Source of the DNA: Acidimicrobiia bacterium | GTDB taxonomy: Bacteria > Actinomycetota > Acidimicrobiia > Spongiisociales > Spongiisociaceae | Assembly: GCA_022827785.1 (NCBI GenBank) | Contig: JAJEIM010000007.1 | Span: forward strand, 1-63,784 | DNA: 63,784 nucleotides | Reading direction: 5' to 3' | Part shown: positions 25,686 to 33,986 of the stretch, piece after piece | Layout of the letters: every line of letters starts with the position of its first letter | Numbering within the stretch: the stretch's first letter is position 1 | Translations under genes and position numbers: made by a program | Notes under the pieces: generated by a model | What the model was told of the DNA's origin: nothing | Databases searched by the model: none | Seen by the model: only the letters and a program-made list of their open reading frames with translations

Positions 25686-28082
25686 ATGGCCGCGCCGCAC
25701 CGTACCCGATTGACCCCGGCATTCGCCGCCTTGGCTGCCGTCATCGCCCTAGCGAGTTGTGGTGGCAACTCCACGCAACAGTCAACCACCACAGCCACAA
25801 GCAGCACGACCACGAACCCAAGCATCACTACAACAACTCATGGCAACACGACAACGACTCCAAGCACAGCAACTGAGCCAAGCAGCCCGACGACAGCGCC
25901 GTCCGATACCACCGAAGCCGCCACCGACCTCGATATCAGCATGGATGCGGACACCGAGTGGCGAGAGGTGTTCGCCGCTCTCACCGCCTCCGACCAAGAG
26001 TGCACCCGCGGCGCAAAGGATGGCGACATTTGGGAGTCGGTGCTAGGCCGATCAGTCCCGTCGGACTCGGAAACCCCCGAGGCGTGGGAGATCCTGATGT
26101 TCTCATGCCTCACTCCTCAAACTGCCCGAGCCGTGCTCCTCTCTCTGATGATCCCAGGTATGGGCGGGAGTGACACATTCGAAGTAGGCGCGGACGCGGA
26201 GGCCTGCCTGGGTGAGTGGGCGGCCGGGCTCGACGTGGCTACCACCATGGTGGCCCTGTCGGTCCACGACGCCGAGGCGACAAAGGAAGTTACCACGGCC
26301 TTCATAACCTGCAATCCGGATCTGGTCATCTCAGCCGTGGTCGAGGCTACCGGCCTGACCTTCGTGGACATCAACGCCGAGGCAGCATCCTGCCTCCGAC
26401 CATGGGTAGCCAACACCGATTGGACAGCCTTCCTCACCGGCGCCACCAACGACCGCTCGACGCTCAGAGACTTCATCACCAACCTGCTCGAATGCGCCCC
26501 AAACCTGGTCATCTTGGCCATACTCGAGGAAACCGGCCTGACCCTCGAAGACCTCAGCGAAGAGGAGGCATCCTGCCTCCGGACAAGGATAGCCAACACC
26601 GACCTGACAACCCTCTTCCCCAACGAAGGCCCCTCTCTTCTGTTTGACGTCCTGGCCCGCCTGTACGCCTGCGTTCCGGGCCATCCGTCGTCGGAGCCGG
26701 ACGACCACATTCGGGACCTTTGGGACCTTTGGGACGAGATGATCGAGGGGGCAACACCCGTCGAGATCGGCATGGCCACCCGAGGAAAACTGGAACATGA
26801 ACACGACAGCGACGTCTTTGCCTTCGAGGCCACAGAGGGCGAACTCTACAAGCTAGACGTTACCCTCGACACCCTCCACGACTCCATACTGGCTATATTT
26901 AATGCCTACGACATCTATGCCCTCGCCTTCAACGACAACTATGGTATCTCAATGGCGTCCCGGCTCATATGGGAAGCACCCAGAACAGGCACCTACTATG
27001 TCCAAGTAGCCAGCGCCGACGACGGCACCGGCACCTACTCCCTCACAATCGATTTCTCAGACATCGAAGACGACCACTCGGATTTGACAGACAACGCAAC
27101 ACCCGTCGAGACCAGCATAGCCACCCAAGGCGAACTGGAACACGAACACGACAGCGACTTCTTCGCGTTCGAAGCCTCAGAAGGCGAGTTTTACGAGCTA
27201 GAAGTAACCCTCGGAACGCTCCATTACTCAGTACTGGACCTATACGACGCCGACGGCAACTGGCTGACCAGCTACGACGACTCAACAGCATCCCCGCTCA
27301 TATGGCCTGCACCCACCACCGGAACCTATTACGTCCAGGTACACAGCTCCGCCACGTGGACAGGCACCTACACCTTCACCATCAACCTCTCAGACATCGA
27401 AGACGACCACCCAAATACAGCAGACAATGCAACGCCCGTCGAGATCAGCACAGCCACCCAAGGCGAACTGGAATACGACCACGACAGCGACTTCTTCGCC
27501 TTCGAAGCCACGATAGGCCAGGCATACGAACTGGACGTAACACCCGGAACCCTGGACGTAACACCCCGAACCCGCTGTCTCTCCGAACTGTACGTATACG
27601 ACGCCGACGGCAATGAGCTGACCTTCTACTGCGACTACGGCGACTCAACAGCACCCCGACTCATATGGCGCGCACCAGACACAGGCACCTACTACGTCGA
27701 AATTACCAAGTTCGACGGCACCGGCACCTACACCCTCACCATCACCGTCTCAGACATCGTGGACGACCACCCGAATTCGACAGACCACGCAACACCCGTT
27801 GAGATCGGCATTGCCACCCAAGGCGAACTGGAATACGACCACGACAGCGACTTCTTCGCGTTCGAAGCCACAGAAAACGAGTTCTACGAACTAAACGTAA
27901 CCCTAGGAACCCTCCAAGACTCCGCACTGAGCATTTACGACACCGACCGAACCTGGCCCATCGCCAACTACAGCGACTCGACAGCAACATGGCGCGCACC
28001 AGATACAGGCACCTACTACATCCGAGTACACAGCTTCGCCACCGGTACAGGCACCTACACCCTTACCATCGCTCCTTCCTAG
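25686..28082 (+). CDS. Secreted lipoprotein with four PPC-type domains
   Basis: 798 residues. A lipoprotein signal ends in ALASC (Cys near residue 21), followed by a Thr/Ser-rich stretch. Residues ~80-350 hold about three divergent ~75-residue repeats built around ASCLR..(W/R).ANTD and a later Cys in CNPDL/CAPNL/CVPG. Residues ~355-798 hold four copies of a ~115-residue bacterial pre-peptidase C-terminal (PPC) type beta domain, each opening ATPVE(I/T)..AT.GELE and containing DSDFFAFEA and GTYY(V/I). PPC domains usually bind carbohydrate or protein substrates outside the cell. No protease domain is present. The coding strand is rich in AC and lower in GC than its neighbours. A GTG at 25626 is an alternative start. 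Confidence 0.8.
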   Translation: MAAPHRTRLTPAFAALAAVIALASCGGNSTQQSTTTATSSTTTNPSITTTTHGNTTTTPSTATEPSSPTTAPSDTTEAATDLDISMDADTEWREVFAALTASDQECTRGAKDGDIWESVLGRSVPSDSETPEAWEILMFSCLTPQTARAVLLSLMIPGMGGSDTFEVGADAEACLGEWAAGLDVATTMVALSVHDAEATKEVTTAFITCNPDLVISAVVEATGLTFVDINAEAASCLRPWVANTDWTAFLTGATNDRSTLRDFITNLLECAPNLVILAILEETGLTLEDLSEEEASCLRTRIANTDLTTLFPNEGPSLLFDVLARLYACVPGHPSSEPDDHIRDLWDLWDEMIEGATPVEIGMATRGKLEHEHDSDVFAFEATEGELYKLDVTLDTLHDSILAIFNAYDIYALAFNDNYGISMASRLIWEAPRTGTYYVQVASADDGTGTYSLTIDFSDIEDDHSDLTDNATPVETSIATQGELEHEHDSDFFAFEASEGEFYELEVTLGTLHYSVLDLYDADGNWLTSYDDSTASPLIWPAPTTGTYYVQVHSSATWTGTYTFTINLSDIEDDHPNTADNATPVEISTATQGELEYDHDSDFFAFEATIGQAYELDVTPGTLDVTPRTRCLSELYVYDADGNELTFYCDYGDSTAPRLIWRAPDTGTYYVEITKFDGTGTYTLTITVSDIVDDHPNSTDHATPVEIGIATQGELEYDHDSDFFAFEATENEFYELNVTLGTLQDSALSIYDTDRTWPIANYSDSTATWRAPDTGTYYIRVHSFATGTGTYTLTIAPS
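26740..28079 (+). repeat. Four tandem ~340-360 bp coding modules (PPC domains)
   Basis: The blocks start at about 26740, 27083, 27420 and 27780. The segment encoding GELE..HDSD(F/V)FAFEA is nearly identical at DNA level in all four, which points to recent internal duplication or gene conversion. Confidence 0.8.
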
Positions 28083-28318
28083 GCTGCGAGTTGGCGGCGG
28101 AGGGCCGTTTCCGGAGCTGCCACAGGTCGGTCGCACCGTCTCCACAACGCTCATCAGTAATGCGGGTGCGCACCGACAACGCCATCGAATGACGGGCTCG
28201 TGGCCGATGCCTGCGGTGTTCGCCGGATCAGAGCTTGACAGCGGTGACCGGGTGCCCACATGCTGGCGGTGCCGACCGCTTGGCCGGCGTTTAGACGTTG
28301 TGAGGACTCCGATATGCG

Positions 28319-29068
28319 CTAGGCGATGGCGTCCGTGAAGGCTTGGCGGAGTTCCTGCTCGGGAAGGGTACCGAACCAGCGGTTGACCTCGACACCGCCG
28401 ACCACGAACACCCCGACCGGCTGGTAGGTCACCTCGAAGGCGGCGAAAATCGAATCGTCCTCATCCAGCATCCAGCGGGTGGCCCCCGAGGTGAGGAACC
28501 CGCGGGCGGCGGAGGCCGTCTTCTCGTGTGTCGAAGCCCATGCGACCGCGATCACGTCCACCTGGCCGGCGAACTCGGCGGCTACATAATCGACGACGGG
28601 CAACTCCCGTCGGCATGCCGGTCACCACTCGGCCCAGAACAGGTAGAGAACGGGGCGGGTCGCCTCGGTCGTGACGAAAGTGGTTCCGTCCTCCAGTTCC
28701 AGGGTGAGGGCCGGAACGGCCGGTCCCTCAGGAAGGGGGGCGGGCTCGGTGGCCGCGGTCGTCTCGGGAGCGGCGGCGGGTTCAGTGGCCGCGGTCGTCT
28801 CGGCAACGGCGGAAGTCGTAGGCGTCTCGACCGGCTCTTCCGGAGCTACGGTCGCAGTGGTGCCGGCGGGCGGATCCTCCGCAACGGTGGAACCGGACGC
28901 GACCGTGGCAGCCGTGGTGGTGACCACGGCTTCCGAGGTGGCAACCGCCGAGGTGGTGGCCGGCTCCGCCGGTTCGGATGCGACCTGCTCGCTCGATCCG
29001 CCTCCACACGCTCCCAGGGCGGCGGCGGTGGCCAGGACGGCACCCACTACTCGATTGCGGCCTTTCAC
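28319..29068 (-). CDS. Thioredoxin-like lipoprotein with in-frame UGA (candidate selenoprotein)
   Basis: 249 residues if the UGA at 28622-28624 is read through. The start is GTG 29068, 7 bases after a TATTAT element, giving a clean lipoprotein signal (KGRNRVVGAVLATAAALGAC). A long Thr/Ala/Glu/Pro linker follows, then a TlpA-like thioredoxin domain: VLYLFWAEW-UGA-PACRRELP, with cis-Pro region YQPVGVFVVGG. UGA stands exactly where the first Cys of CxxC belongs; the resolving Cys and the whole second half of the domain (95 codons, same frame) are intact. A 7-bp hairpin with a 5-base loop starts 9 bases after the UGA. Read as a stop, the product would be a signal plus linker without a redox domain. 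The alternative is a Cys-to-stop mutation. Earlier in-frame ATGs at 29110 and 29086 are possible starts. Confidence 0.8.
28594..28612 (-). promoter_or_regulatory. Putative bacterial SECIS hairpin
   Basis: On the mRNA strand CGACGGG and CCCGUCG form a perfect 7-bp stem around the loop AGUUG. The loop begins 16 nt after the UGA and has G at its second position. Published descriptions of bacterial SECIS elements ask for a small apical loop with a G in its first two positions at about 16-37 nt from the UGA, so this candidate sits at the near limit. Confidence 0.6.
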
Positions 29069-29075
29069 ACCCCGG

Positions 29076-29081
29076 ATAATA
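29076..29081 (-). promoter_or_regulatory. -10 element (TATTAT) of the thioredoxin-like lipoprotein gene
   Basis: On the minus strand TATTAT is followed by 7 bases and the GTG start. TTACGG lies 18 bases upstream as a possible -35. No ribosome binding site is present, consistent with leaderless expression. Confidence 0.5.
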
Positions 29082-29140
29082 AGCATCGTCCCGGCGCAAC
29101 CGTAAGCCATCGGACGGATATTCTCGGTGAAGGTGCGGGA

Positions 29141-30175
29141 TCAGCCCCCGGCCAACTCCCGGCTCCGGGCCACGACCCTTCCCAGAACGTCGCCGGCTGC
29201 GCCGCTGTCGATCGACTCGGCCGCTACCGCAACCGCCTCGGCCAGGTCGTCTGTAAGGCCGGACGCAGAGATCGCAGCCGCCGCGTTCAGGAGGGAGACA
29301 TCTCTAGGGGGACCGGGCTCGCCTTCCAGGACGCGGCGGGCGATGCCCGCGTTCACCTCGGCCGTGCCTCCCAGGAGTTCGGACACGGGCGCCGGTCTCA
29401 GACCCACGTCTCCGGGCGACACCTCGGTCCTGGACACATCGCCACCGTCGAGCCGCCACACCACGGAAGGCCCGCTCAGGGTGAGCTCGTCCAGGCCGTC
29501 GGAGCCGTGGAACACCAGGGCCCGCTCCGACCCCCGCAGGCTCAGCACCCGGAGCATGCGCTCGGCCATGCGCCCATCCGCCACCCCGAGTGCATACTTC
29601 CGCACCCCGGCCGGATTGCTCAGCGGGCCCAGGAAATTGAAGACCGTGGGAATACCTAGTTCCTTGCGGACCGGGCCGGCGAAGCGCATGGCCGGGTGGT
29701 AGACCGGCGCCAGGAAGAAGGCGTAGCCCGTATCGATGAACAGCCGCCGGTTCCTATCGGCCGGCAGGTCGATGATCACCCCCAGGGCCTCCAGCACGTC
29801 TGCCGAGCCGCACTTGGACGACATGGACCGGTTGCCGTGCTTGGCGATCGGTATGCCGGCCCCGGCCGCTACGAAGGAGGCGGTAGTGGAGATGTTGAAC
29901 GTGCCGGAGCGGTCGCCGCCCGTGCCCACGATGTCCACGGGATCGGCGTCGCCGAGGTCGACCCGGACCGCCGCCTCCACCATGCCGTCGACCAGGCCGC
30001 CCATCTCCTCCACCGTCTCCCCCTTCATGCGGAGCGCCACGATCAGGCCGGCGATCTGGGCGGGGGAGGCGAGGCCTCCCATTACCTGCCGCATGGCCTG
30101 GCGGGCCTGGGCACGGTTTAGGTCGGCGCCTCGGGAGATCGTGCCCAGCACCTCTGACCAGGAGAAGTCCGTCAT
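29141..30175 (-). CDS. trpD: Anthranilate phosphoribosyltransferase
   Basis: 344 residues, normal length. Transfers phosphoribosyl from PRPP to anthranilate in tryptophan synthesis. The PRPP loop VDIVGTGGDRSGTFN, the KHGNRSMSSKCGSADVLEA (glycine-rich substrate loop) and PVYHPAMRFAGPVRKEL are intact. The start at 30175 is preferred because TAAGCT lies 7 bases upstream; the frame continues 10 codons further without support. No other trp gene adjoins. Confidence 0.92.
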   Translation of the reverse strand: MTDFSWSEVLGTISRGADLNRAQARQAMRQVMGGLASPAQIAGLIVALRMKGETVEEMGGLVDGMVEAAVRVDLGDADPVDIVGTGGDRSGTFNISTTASFVAAGAGIPIAKHGNRSMSSKCGSADVLEALGVIIDLPADRNRRLFIDTGYAFFLAPVYHPAMRFAGPVRKELGIPTVFNFLGPLSNPAGVRKYALGVADGRMAERMLRVLSLRGSERALVFHGSDGLDELTLSGPSVVWRLDGGDVSRTEVSPGDVGLRPAPVSELLGGTAEVNAGIARRVLEGEPGPPRDVSLLNAAAAISASGLTDDLAEAVAVAAESIDSGAAGDVLGRVVARSRELAGG

Positions 30176-30182
30176 GGCGGGG

Positions 30183-30188
30183 AGCTTA
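30183..30188 (-). promoter_or_regulatory. -10 element (TAAGCT) of trpD
   Basis: On the minus strand TAAGCT is followed by 7 bases and the trpD ATG, the same leaderless geometry seen at other genes here. Confidence 0.45.
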
Positions 30189-30316
30189 TCAGTGCTCAGT
30201 CCCACCGAGTCGGGCGAGACCTACCTGCCCGACACCCATGGTCCCGGTACAGGTCCGCGGCTAGTCCGGACGCGGAAGGTACGGGGCCGGGAAAGGATAC
30301 CGACCCCGTACCTGTC

Positions 30317-30341
30317 AAAAGGCCTGAGGAGGAAGGCCTTT
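30317..30341 (-). terminator. Intrinsic terminator of aquaporin gene
   Basis: On the minus strand AAAGGCCT and AGGCCTTT make an 8-bp stem right after the aquaporin stop codon, followed by TTTTGAC. It separates that gene from trpD. Confidence 0.65.
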
Positions 30342-30342
30342 C

Positions 30343-30987
30343 TTAGGAAGCTTCGGCGTTGACGAAACGGTCCACGTAGACCGCTACCGCACCACCCACC
30401 AGGGGACCCACGATGTAGGCCCAGGCGTCGGTGAAGTCCGCGGCCACGATGGCGGGGCCCAGGCTCCGCACCGGGTTGACGGAAGCGCCCGTTATGGGGA
30501 CCAGTGCCAAGTGGATAACCACCAGTGTCAGACCGATGATGACCGGCGCGCTCGCGTTCTCGCCCGAGGTGACCCGCAGGATGACGATCACCAGGAAGGC
30601 TGTGAACAGCGCTTCGAGTGCTAGGACCCAGATCGTACCGACGCCCGACCCGTCCCCCACCACGGTCGTGCCGACCGCCGAGGTGCCGAGCACGGCGGCC
30701 ACCAGGCCCGAAGCCAGGACGGCGCCCGCGAGTTGGGCCACGATGTAGCCGACCGCATCGGCAGCGGTGATCTCGCCCCGGATAAGCTGGGCCAGTGTGA
30801 CGGCCGGGTTGTAGTGACCGCCCGACACCGAGCCGAACATGTAGAGGGCTATCAGGAGGGCCAGGCCGAACCCGAAGGCTATCGCTACGATGCTGTCGCC
30901 CGAGCTGAGGATCGCCATGGAACCGACGCCGATCAGCACGAACGCCCCCAGCAACTCCGCTAGGTACTTGTTGAGTGAACCAGTCAT
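30343..30987 (-). CDS. Aquaporin (MIP family channel)
   Basis: 214 residues, six membrane helices in two repeats. The pore motifs are HYNPAVT in the first half and SVNPVRS in the second, so the second NPA box is NPV. AEYLGAF-type N-terminal wording appears as LAELLGAFVLIGVG. The NPV variant and the small residues around it are compatible with water or small neutral solute passage; specificity is not predictable. It is preceded by an AGGGAGG-type ribosome binding site and ends in an intrinsic terminator. Confidence 0.9.
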   Translation of the reverse strand: MTGSLNKYLAELLGAFVLIGVGSMAILSSGDSIVAIAFGFGLALLIALYMFGSVSGGHYNPAVTLAQLIRGEITAADAVGYIVAQLAGAVLASGLVAAVLGTSAVGTTVVGDGSGVGTIWVLALEALFTAFLVIVILRVTSGENASAPVIIGLTLVVIHLALVPITGASVNPVRSLGPAIVAADFTDAWAYIVGPLVGGAVAVYVDRFVNAEAS

Positions 30988-31125
30988 GACAGGCCTCCCT
31001 GTAGAGGTGAGCTACTTGTCGCAGGTTAGACCCGCCACCATGCCCGGGCGTTTCGTCGGCAGCCTCGGATGCGGCCGTCTGGGCGGGCCCGATCCGGGAC
31101 AGGCCCCGGGGATCCGTGACAGACC

Positions 31126-31524
31126 ATGAAGTCGATCAACCTAGTGGCGGCGGGGCTCGGGGCGGTAGCCGGCCTGCTCTCGATGGTCTTCGCCGGACTG
31201 GTCGGCCTGGCCATCCTGTGGCTCGGCGCCCGCGCCGGCATCGGCACCGGTGACACCATCACGTGGGCAGTCCTGGCCGTGGCCCTGTTCGGAGGCGAGT
31301 TCGTGGCGGGATATGTGGCCGGACGCCTGGTTCCACCCTTCTTCGCCCGCATGCACGGCGCCGTCGCCGCCCTGGCGGTCTACGCAGTGGTGGCCTCGTT
31401 CAGCCTGGTGGCCGGTAGTCCCGCGAGCCCGCTGACGCTGGCGGGGTTCGCGCTGGTCGCCGCGATCATCGGCCACCTCGCCGGCGCGTTCGGGGGCAGG
31501 TCCCGGCCCGACGACCAGACCTAG
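31126..31524 (+). CDS. Small four-helix membrane protein, TIGR04086-like
   Basis: 132 residues with four hydrophobic segments (about 5-34, 45-68, 80-100 and 105-122). The layout recalls small TIGR04086-type or YrzE-like membrane proteins, but no strong motif is visible, so the function is unknown. It is transcribed alone, opposite to and convergent with rnpB, 15 bp from its 3' end. Confidence 0.6.
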   Translation: MKSINLVAAGLGAVAGLLSMVFAGLVGLAILWLGARAGIGTGDTITWAVLAVALFGGEFVAGYVAGRLVPPFFARMHGAVAALAVYAVVASFSLVAGSPASPLTLAGFALVAAIIGHLAGAFGGRSRPDDQT

Positions 31525-31539
31525 GTGGCGGTGGTAGGC

Positions 31540-31910
31540 CTGCGGCGAGCCCGCCGGTAAGCCGGATTCTGTACCCGCTTGTCACGGGCGACGGCCATCC
31601 ATCTGGGGTCTGCGTCGCCGCCAGACCTCGGTGCGGTCCACCCGAAGCTTGACCGGCGGACCACCGACGCCTCTGCTTGACCTTGCTCCGGGAGGGGTTT
31701 ACCAGCCACCCCGGTCTCCCGGGATGCTGGTGGTCTCTTACACCACCGTTTCACCCTTGCCTGTGCCCGAACGGGCCATCGGCGGTCTGATCTCTGTGGC
31801 ACTTTCCGTCGGGTCGCCCCGCCTGGGCGTTACCCAGCTCCCTGTCCTGTGGAGTCCGGACTTTCCTCGATCGCCTGAGCAACCGCGGCCGTCTGGCGAA
31901 CTCGCCGCAG
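31540..31910 (-). ncRNA. rnpB: RNase P RNA, bacterial type A
   Basis: About 371 nt. The minus strand has the hallmark 5' sequence GAGGAAAGTCCGGACTCCAC and the 3' sequence ACAGAATCCGGCTTAC. The ends pair perfectly as helix P1 (CTGCGGCGAG at 31901-31910 with CTCGCCGCAG at 31540-31549), which fixes both limits. It is the catalytic RNA that matures tRNA 5' ends. A TATCCT element lies 6 bases upstream. Confidence 0.95.
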
Positions 31911-31916
31911 ACGGTC

Positions 31917-31922
31917 AGGATA
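31917..31922 (-). promoter_or_regulatory. -10 element (TATCCT) of rnpB
   Basis: TATCCT on the minus strand ends 6 bases before the first base of helix P1, the expected -10 to start spacing. Confidence 0.6.
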
Positions 31923-31991
31923 GTGATGGTACGGCACCGATGGCCGCACACGGGTTGGGCACCCCGGGTGGCCGGTAACCTGGGCGTCCGT

Positions 31992-32684
31992 ATGTGTGGA
32001 CGGTACGTCATCAACGCCGAGCCAGACGACCTGGTCGGCTACTTCGGAGTGGATCACGTGATGACGGAGCGTCTGGAACCCAGCTACAACGTGGCGCCTA
32101 CCGACCCCGTTTACGCCGTGGCTGAGCACAGAGGATCCCGCCAGTTGGGATCATTCCGCTGGGGATTGATACCGCACTGGTCCGCCGGCCGGAAGGGGCC
32201 GCTCAACATCAACGCCCGAGCCGAGACCGTGGCCGCCAAGCCCGCCTTCCGGGATTCGGTGCGCCGCAGACGATGCCTCCTTCCTGCCACCGGGTTCTTC
32301 GAATGGGGCCACACCGCGGTCGGTAAGCACCCGTACTTCGTGAGGATGGCCGACGACTCCCCGATGGCCTTCGCCGGTATCTGGTCAGCCTGGAAGGATC
32401 CGGAGACCGAGGAGTGGGTCCGGAGCGCCGCCATCATCACCACCATCGCCAACGAGGGCCTGTCTCCGATCCACACCCGCATGCCGGTGATCCTGGAACC
32501 CGGCCACTGGGACCTCTGGTTGGACCGGGACGTCCGATCTGCAGGGGCCATCGAGCCGCTCCTGGGCCCCCTGGCCGGATCCAAACTGGCCTGGTACCCG
32601 GTGTCGCGCCAGGTAAACAGCGTGCGAAACAACCTCCCCACCAACATCATCCCCCTGTCCCGTCTCGAACCCCTGGACTCGTAG
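31992..32684 (+). CDS. yedK: SOS response-associated peptidase / abasic-site crosslinking protein (YedK/HMCES)
   Basis: 230 residues. The protein caps abasic sites in single-stranded DNA through its N-terminal cysteine. The start must be the ATG at 31992 because Cys2 becomes the N-terminus after Met removal (MCGRYVIN). The other active-site residues are visible: NARAET (Asn), PATGFFEW (Glu) and SPIHTRMPVIL (His). Length and order are standard. It lies divergently from rnpB across about 80 bp. Confidence 0.93.
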   Translation: MCGRYVINAEPDDLVGYFGVDHVMTERLEPSYNVAPTDPVYAVAEHRGSRQLGSFRWGLIPHWSAGRKGPLNINARAETVAAKPAFRDSVRRRRCLLPATGFFEWGHTAVGKHPYFVRMADDSPMAFAGIWSAWKDPETEEWVRSAAIITTIANEGLSPIHTRMPVILEPGHWDLWLDRDVRSAGAIEPLLGPLAGSKLAWYPVSRQVNSVRNNLPTNIIPLSRLEPLDS

Positions 32685-32857
32685 GAAGTCCACCGCCCGG
32701 CTGCGACCTCGTTCTCGAGGCTGTCCGCACCACCAACGGTGCGAGGAACCTGAGGAACAGGGCACCACTGGTGACGCCCTCTGCCCCAAAGAACAGCAAA
32801 CTGTGGGGTAACGACCCGAACGCGAGGGCTCGTTTACCGATGCGCGGCGGAGCGATC

Positions 32858-32863
32858 TAGATT
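32858..32863 (+). promoter_or_regulatory. -10 element (TAGATT) of the phosphatase/DUF3090/SCO1664 operon
   Basis: TAGATT ends 5 bases before the GTG at 32869 (11 bases before the next in-frame ATG). It marks the promoter of the three-gene operon. Confidence 0.45.
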
Positions 32864-32868
32864 CAGTC

Positions 32869-33477
32869 GTGCAAATGACCCGCATACTCCTGGTGCGCCA
32901 CGCACCCACGCCGGAAACCGGTGACCGCTTGACCGGCCGGGCCCCGGGCGTCACCCTGGATCGCAGGGGTCGCCGGGCCGCGCGTACCGTCGCCGAGGCG
33001 CTGGCCGGGTTGGAGGTCGAGGCGGTGTACAGTTCCCCCATCGAACGGACCATGGAAACGGCCGCCATGGTTGCCGGACCCCACGACTTGCAGCCGGTCG
33101 TCGAACTCGGCCTGATCGAGATGGACTTCGGCGGGTGGACCGGGCAGACCCTCGAATCGCTACGTCGCCTGAAGGCTTGGAAATCGGTCCAGATGACGCC
33201 TTCCCGGTTCCGGTTCCCGGATGGTGAGTCATTTGCGGAGGCTCAGCACCGGTCGGTGGCGAGCGTCGAGCGAATCGCCGGGACGCACGAAGGGAAGACG
33301 GTGGTCGCGGTCAGCCATTCGGACATCATCAAGCTGGTCATCGCCCACTACCTCGGCCAGGCCCTCGACCTGTTTCAGCGGCTGAGGATCTCGACCGCCT
33401 CGGTCTCCGAACTGCGGTTCGACGGAGACGAGGCCCCCGCTGTCGTGTCCGTCAACGCCACCGGGGTGGTCGTATGA
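32869..33477 (+). CDS. Histidine phosphatase, MSMEG_4193 family
   Basis: 202 residues, phosphoglycerate mutase-like fold. The phosphohistidine motif is LVRHAPTP near residues 7-14; the second catalytic His is in VVAVSHSD, and YSSPIERTMETA carries the substrate arginine. GTG at 32869 or ATG at 32875 are both possible starts. It overlaps the DUF3090 gene by 4 bases and forms with it and the SCO1664-like gene a trio widely conserved in actinobacteria. The trio's substrate is not established. Confidence 0.88.
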   Translation: MQMTRILLVRHAPTPETGDRLTGRAPGVTLDRRGRRAARTVAEALAGLEVEAVYSSPIERTMETAAMVAGPHDLQPVVELGLIEMDFGGWTGQTLESLRRLKAWKSVQMTPSRFRFPDGESFAEAQHRSVASVERIAGTHEGKTVVAVSHSDIIKLVIAHYLGQALDLFQRLRISTASVSELRFDGDEAPAVVSVNATGVVV

Positions 33478-33986
33478 ACGGCCCGTCGTCACGGCAGTTC
33501 GGACCGGTGGACACCTTCCTCGTCGGGACCATCGGTCCGCCCGGACAGAGGACCTTCTACCTGTTCGTCGAGACGCAGCAGGAGAGGGCCTGGTTCCTGT
33601 TCGAGAAGAACCAGGCGGCGGTGCTCGGCGAGCAGGGCCTGGATCTGATCTCCAACATGGGCTGGGATGAAGACGTGCCGGTGGATGATCTGGTGGCGCA
33701 GGGCGCCGACCTGCCCGAGCCGACTCTCGATGCCGACGTGCTCTTCCGGGTGATGTCCATCGCCATGCGCATCGAGGGGGACGAGCAGATGACCCTGCTG
33801 CTGGAGGGGCAGGCCGACGATGAGAGGGCCACCTTCGCGATCACCCCGCGGCAGATGAAGGCGGGCGCGGTGATGGCGCTGCGAGCTGTCCACTCCGGAC
33901 GGGCGCAATGCCCGGAATGCCTGCTGCCCGAGGACCCTGAGGGCCACAACTGCCCCTCGGGTAACGGCCACCGACTGCCCGGGTGA
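33474..33986 (+). CDS. DUF3090 family protein
   Basis: 170 residues. Characteristic blocks are FGPVDTFLVGTIGPPGQRTFYL near the start (here given as FGPVDTFLVGTIG and RTFYLFVE), a central acidic region and a C-terminal cysteine cluster CPECLLPEDPEGHNCP that could bind zinc. No function is known for the family. It is translated as the middle gene of the trio, overlapping both neighbours by 4 bases. Confidence 0.85.
   Translation: MNGPSSRQFGPVDTFLVGTIGPPGQRTFYLFVETQQERAWFLFEKNQAAVLGEQGLDLISNMGWDEDVPVDDLVAQGADLPEPTLDADVLFRVMSIAMRIEGDEQMTLLLEGQADDERATFAITPRQMKAGAVMALRAVHSGRAQCPECLLPEDPEGHNCPSGNGHRLPG

Noticed and set aside
28083-28318. Gene in the gap after the PPC lipoprotein
   Set aside because: The reverse frame of 118 codons runs back into the lipoprotein gene as a shadow, and no conserved motif or ribosome binding site was seen. 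I see nothing in this stretch.
28622-28624. General UGA-to-tryptophan (or other) codon reassignment to explain the in-frame UGA
   Set aside because: Many genes in the window end in UGA with coherent downstream starts (for example the his and ccm overlaps), so UGA is a normal stop here.
32685-32857. Small gene between yedK and the phosphatase
   Set aside because: Only extensions of shadow frames are present; no start, ribosome binding site or motif was convincing.
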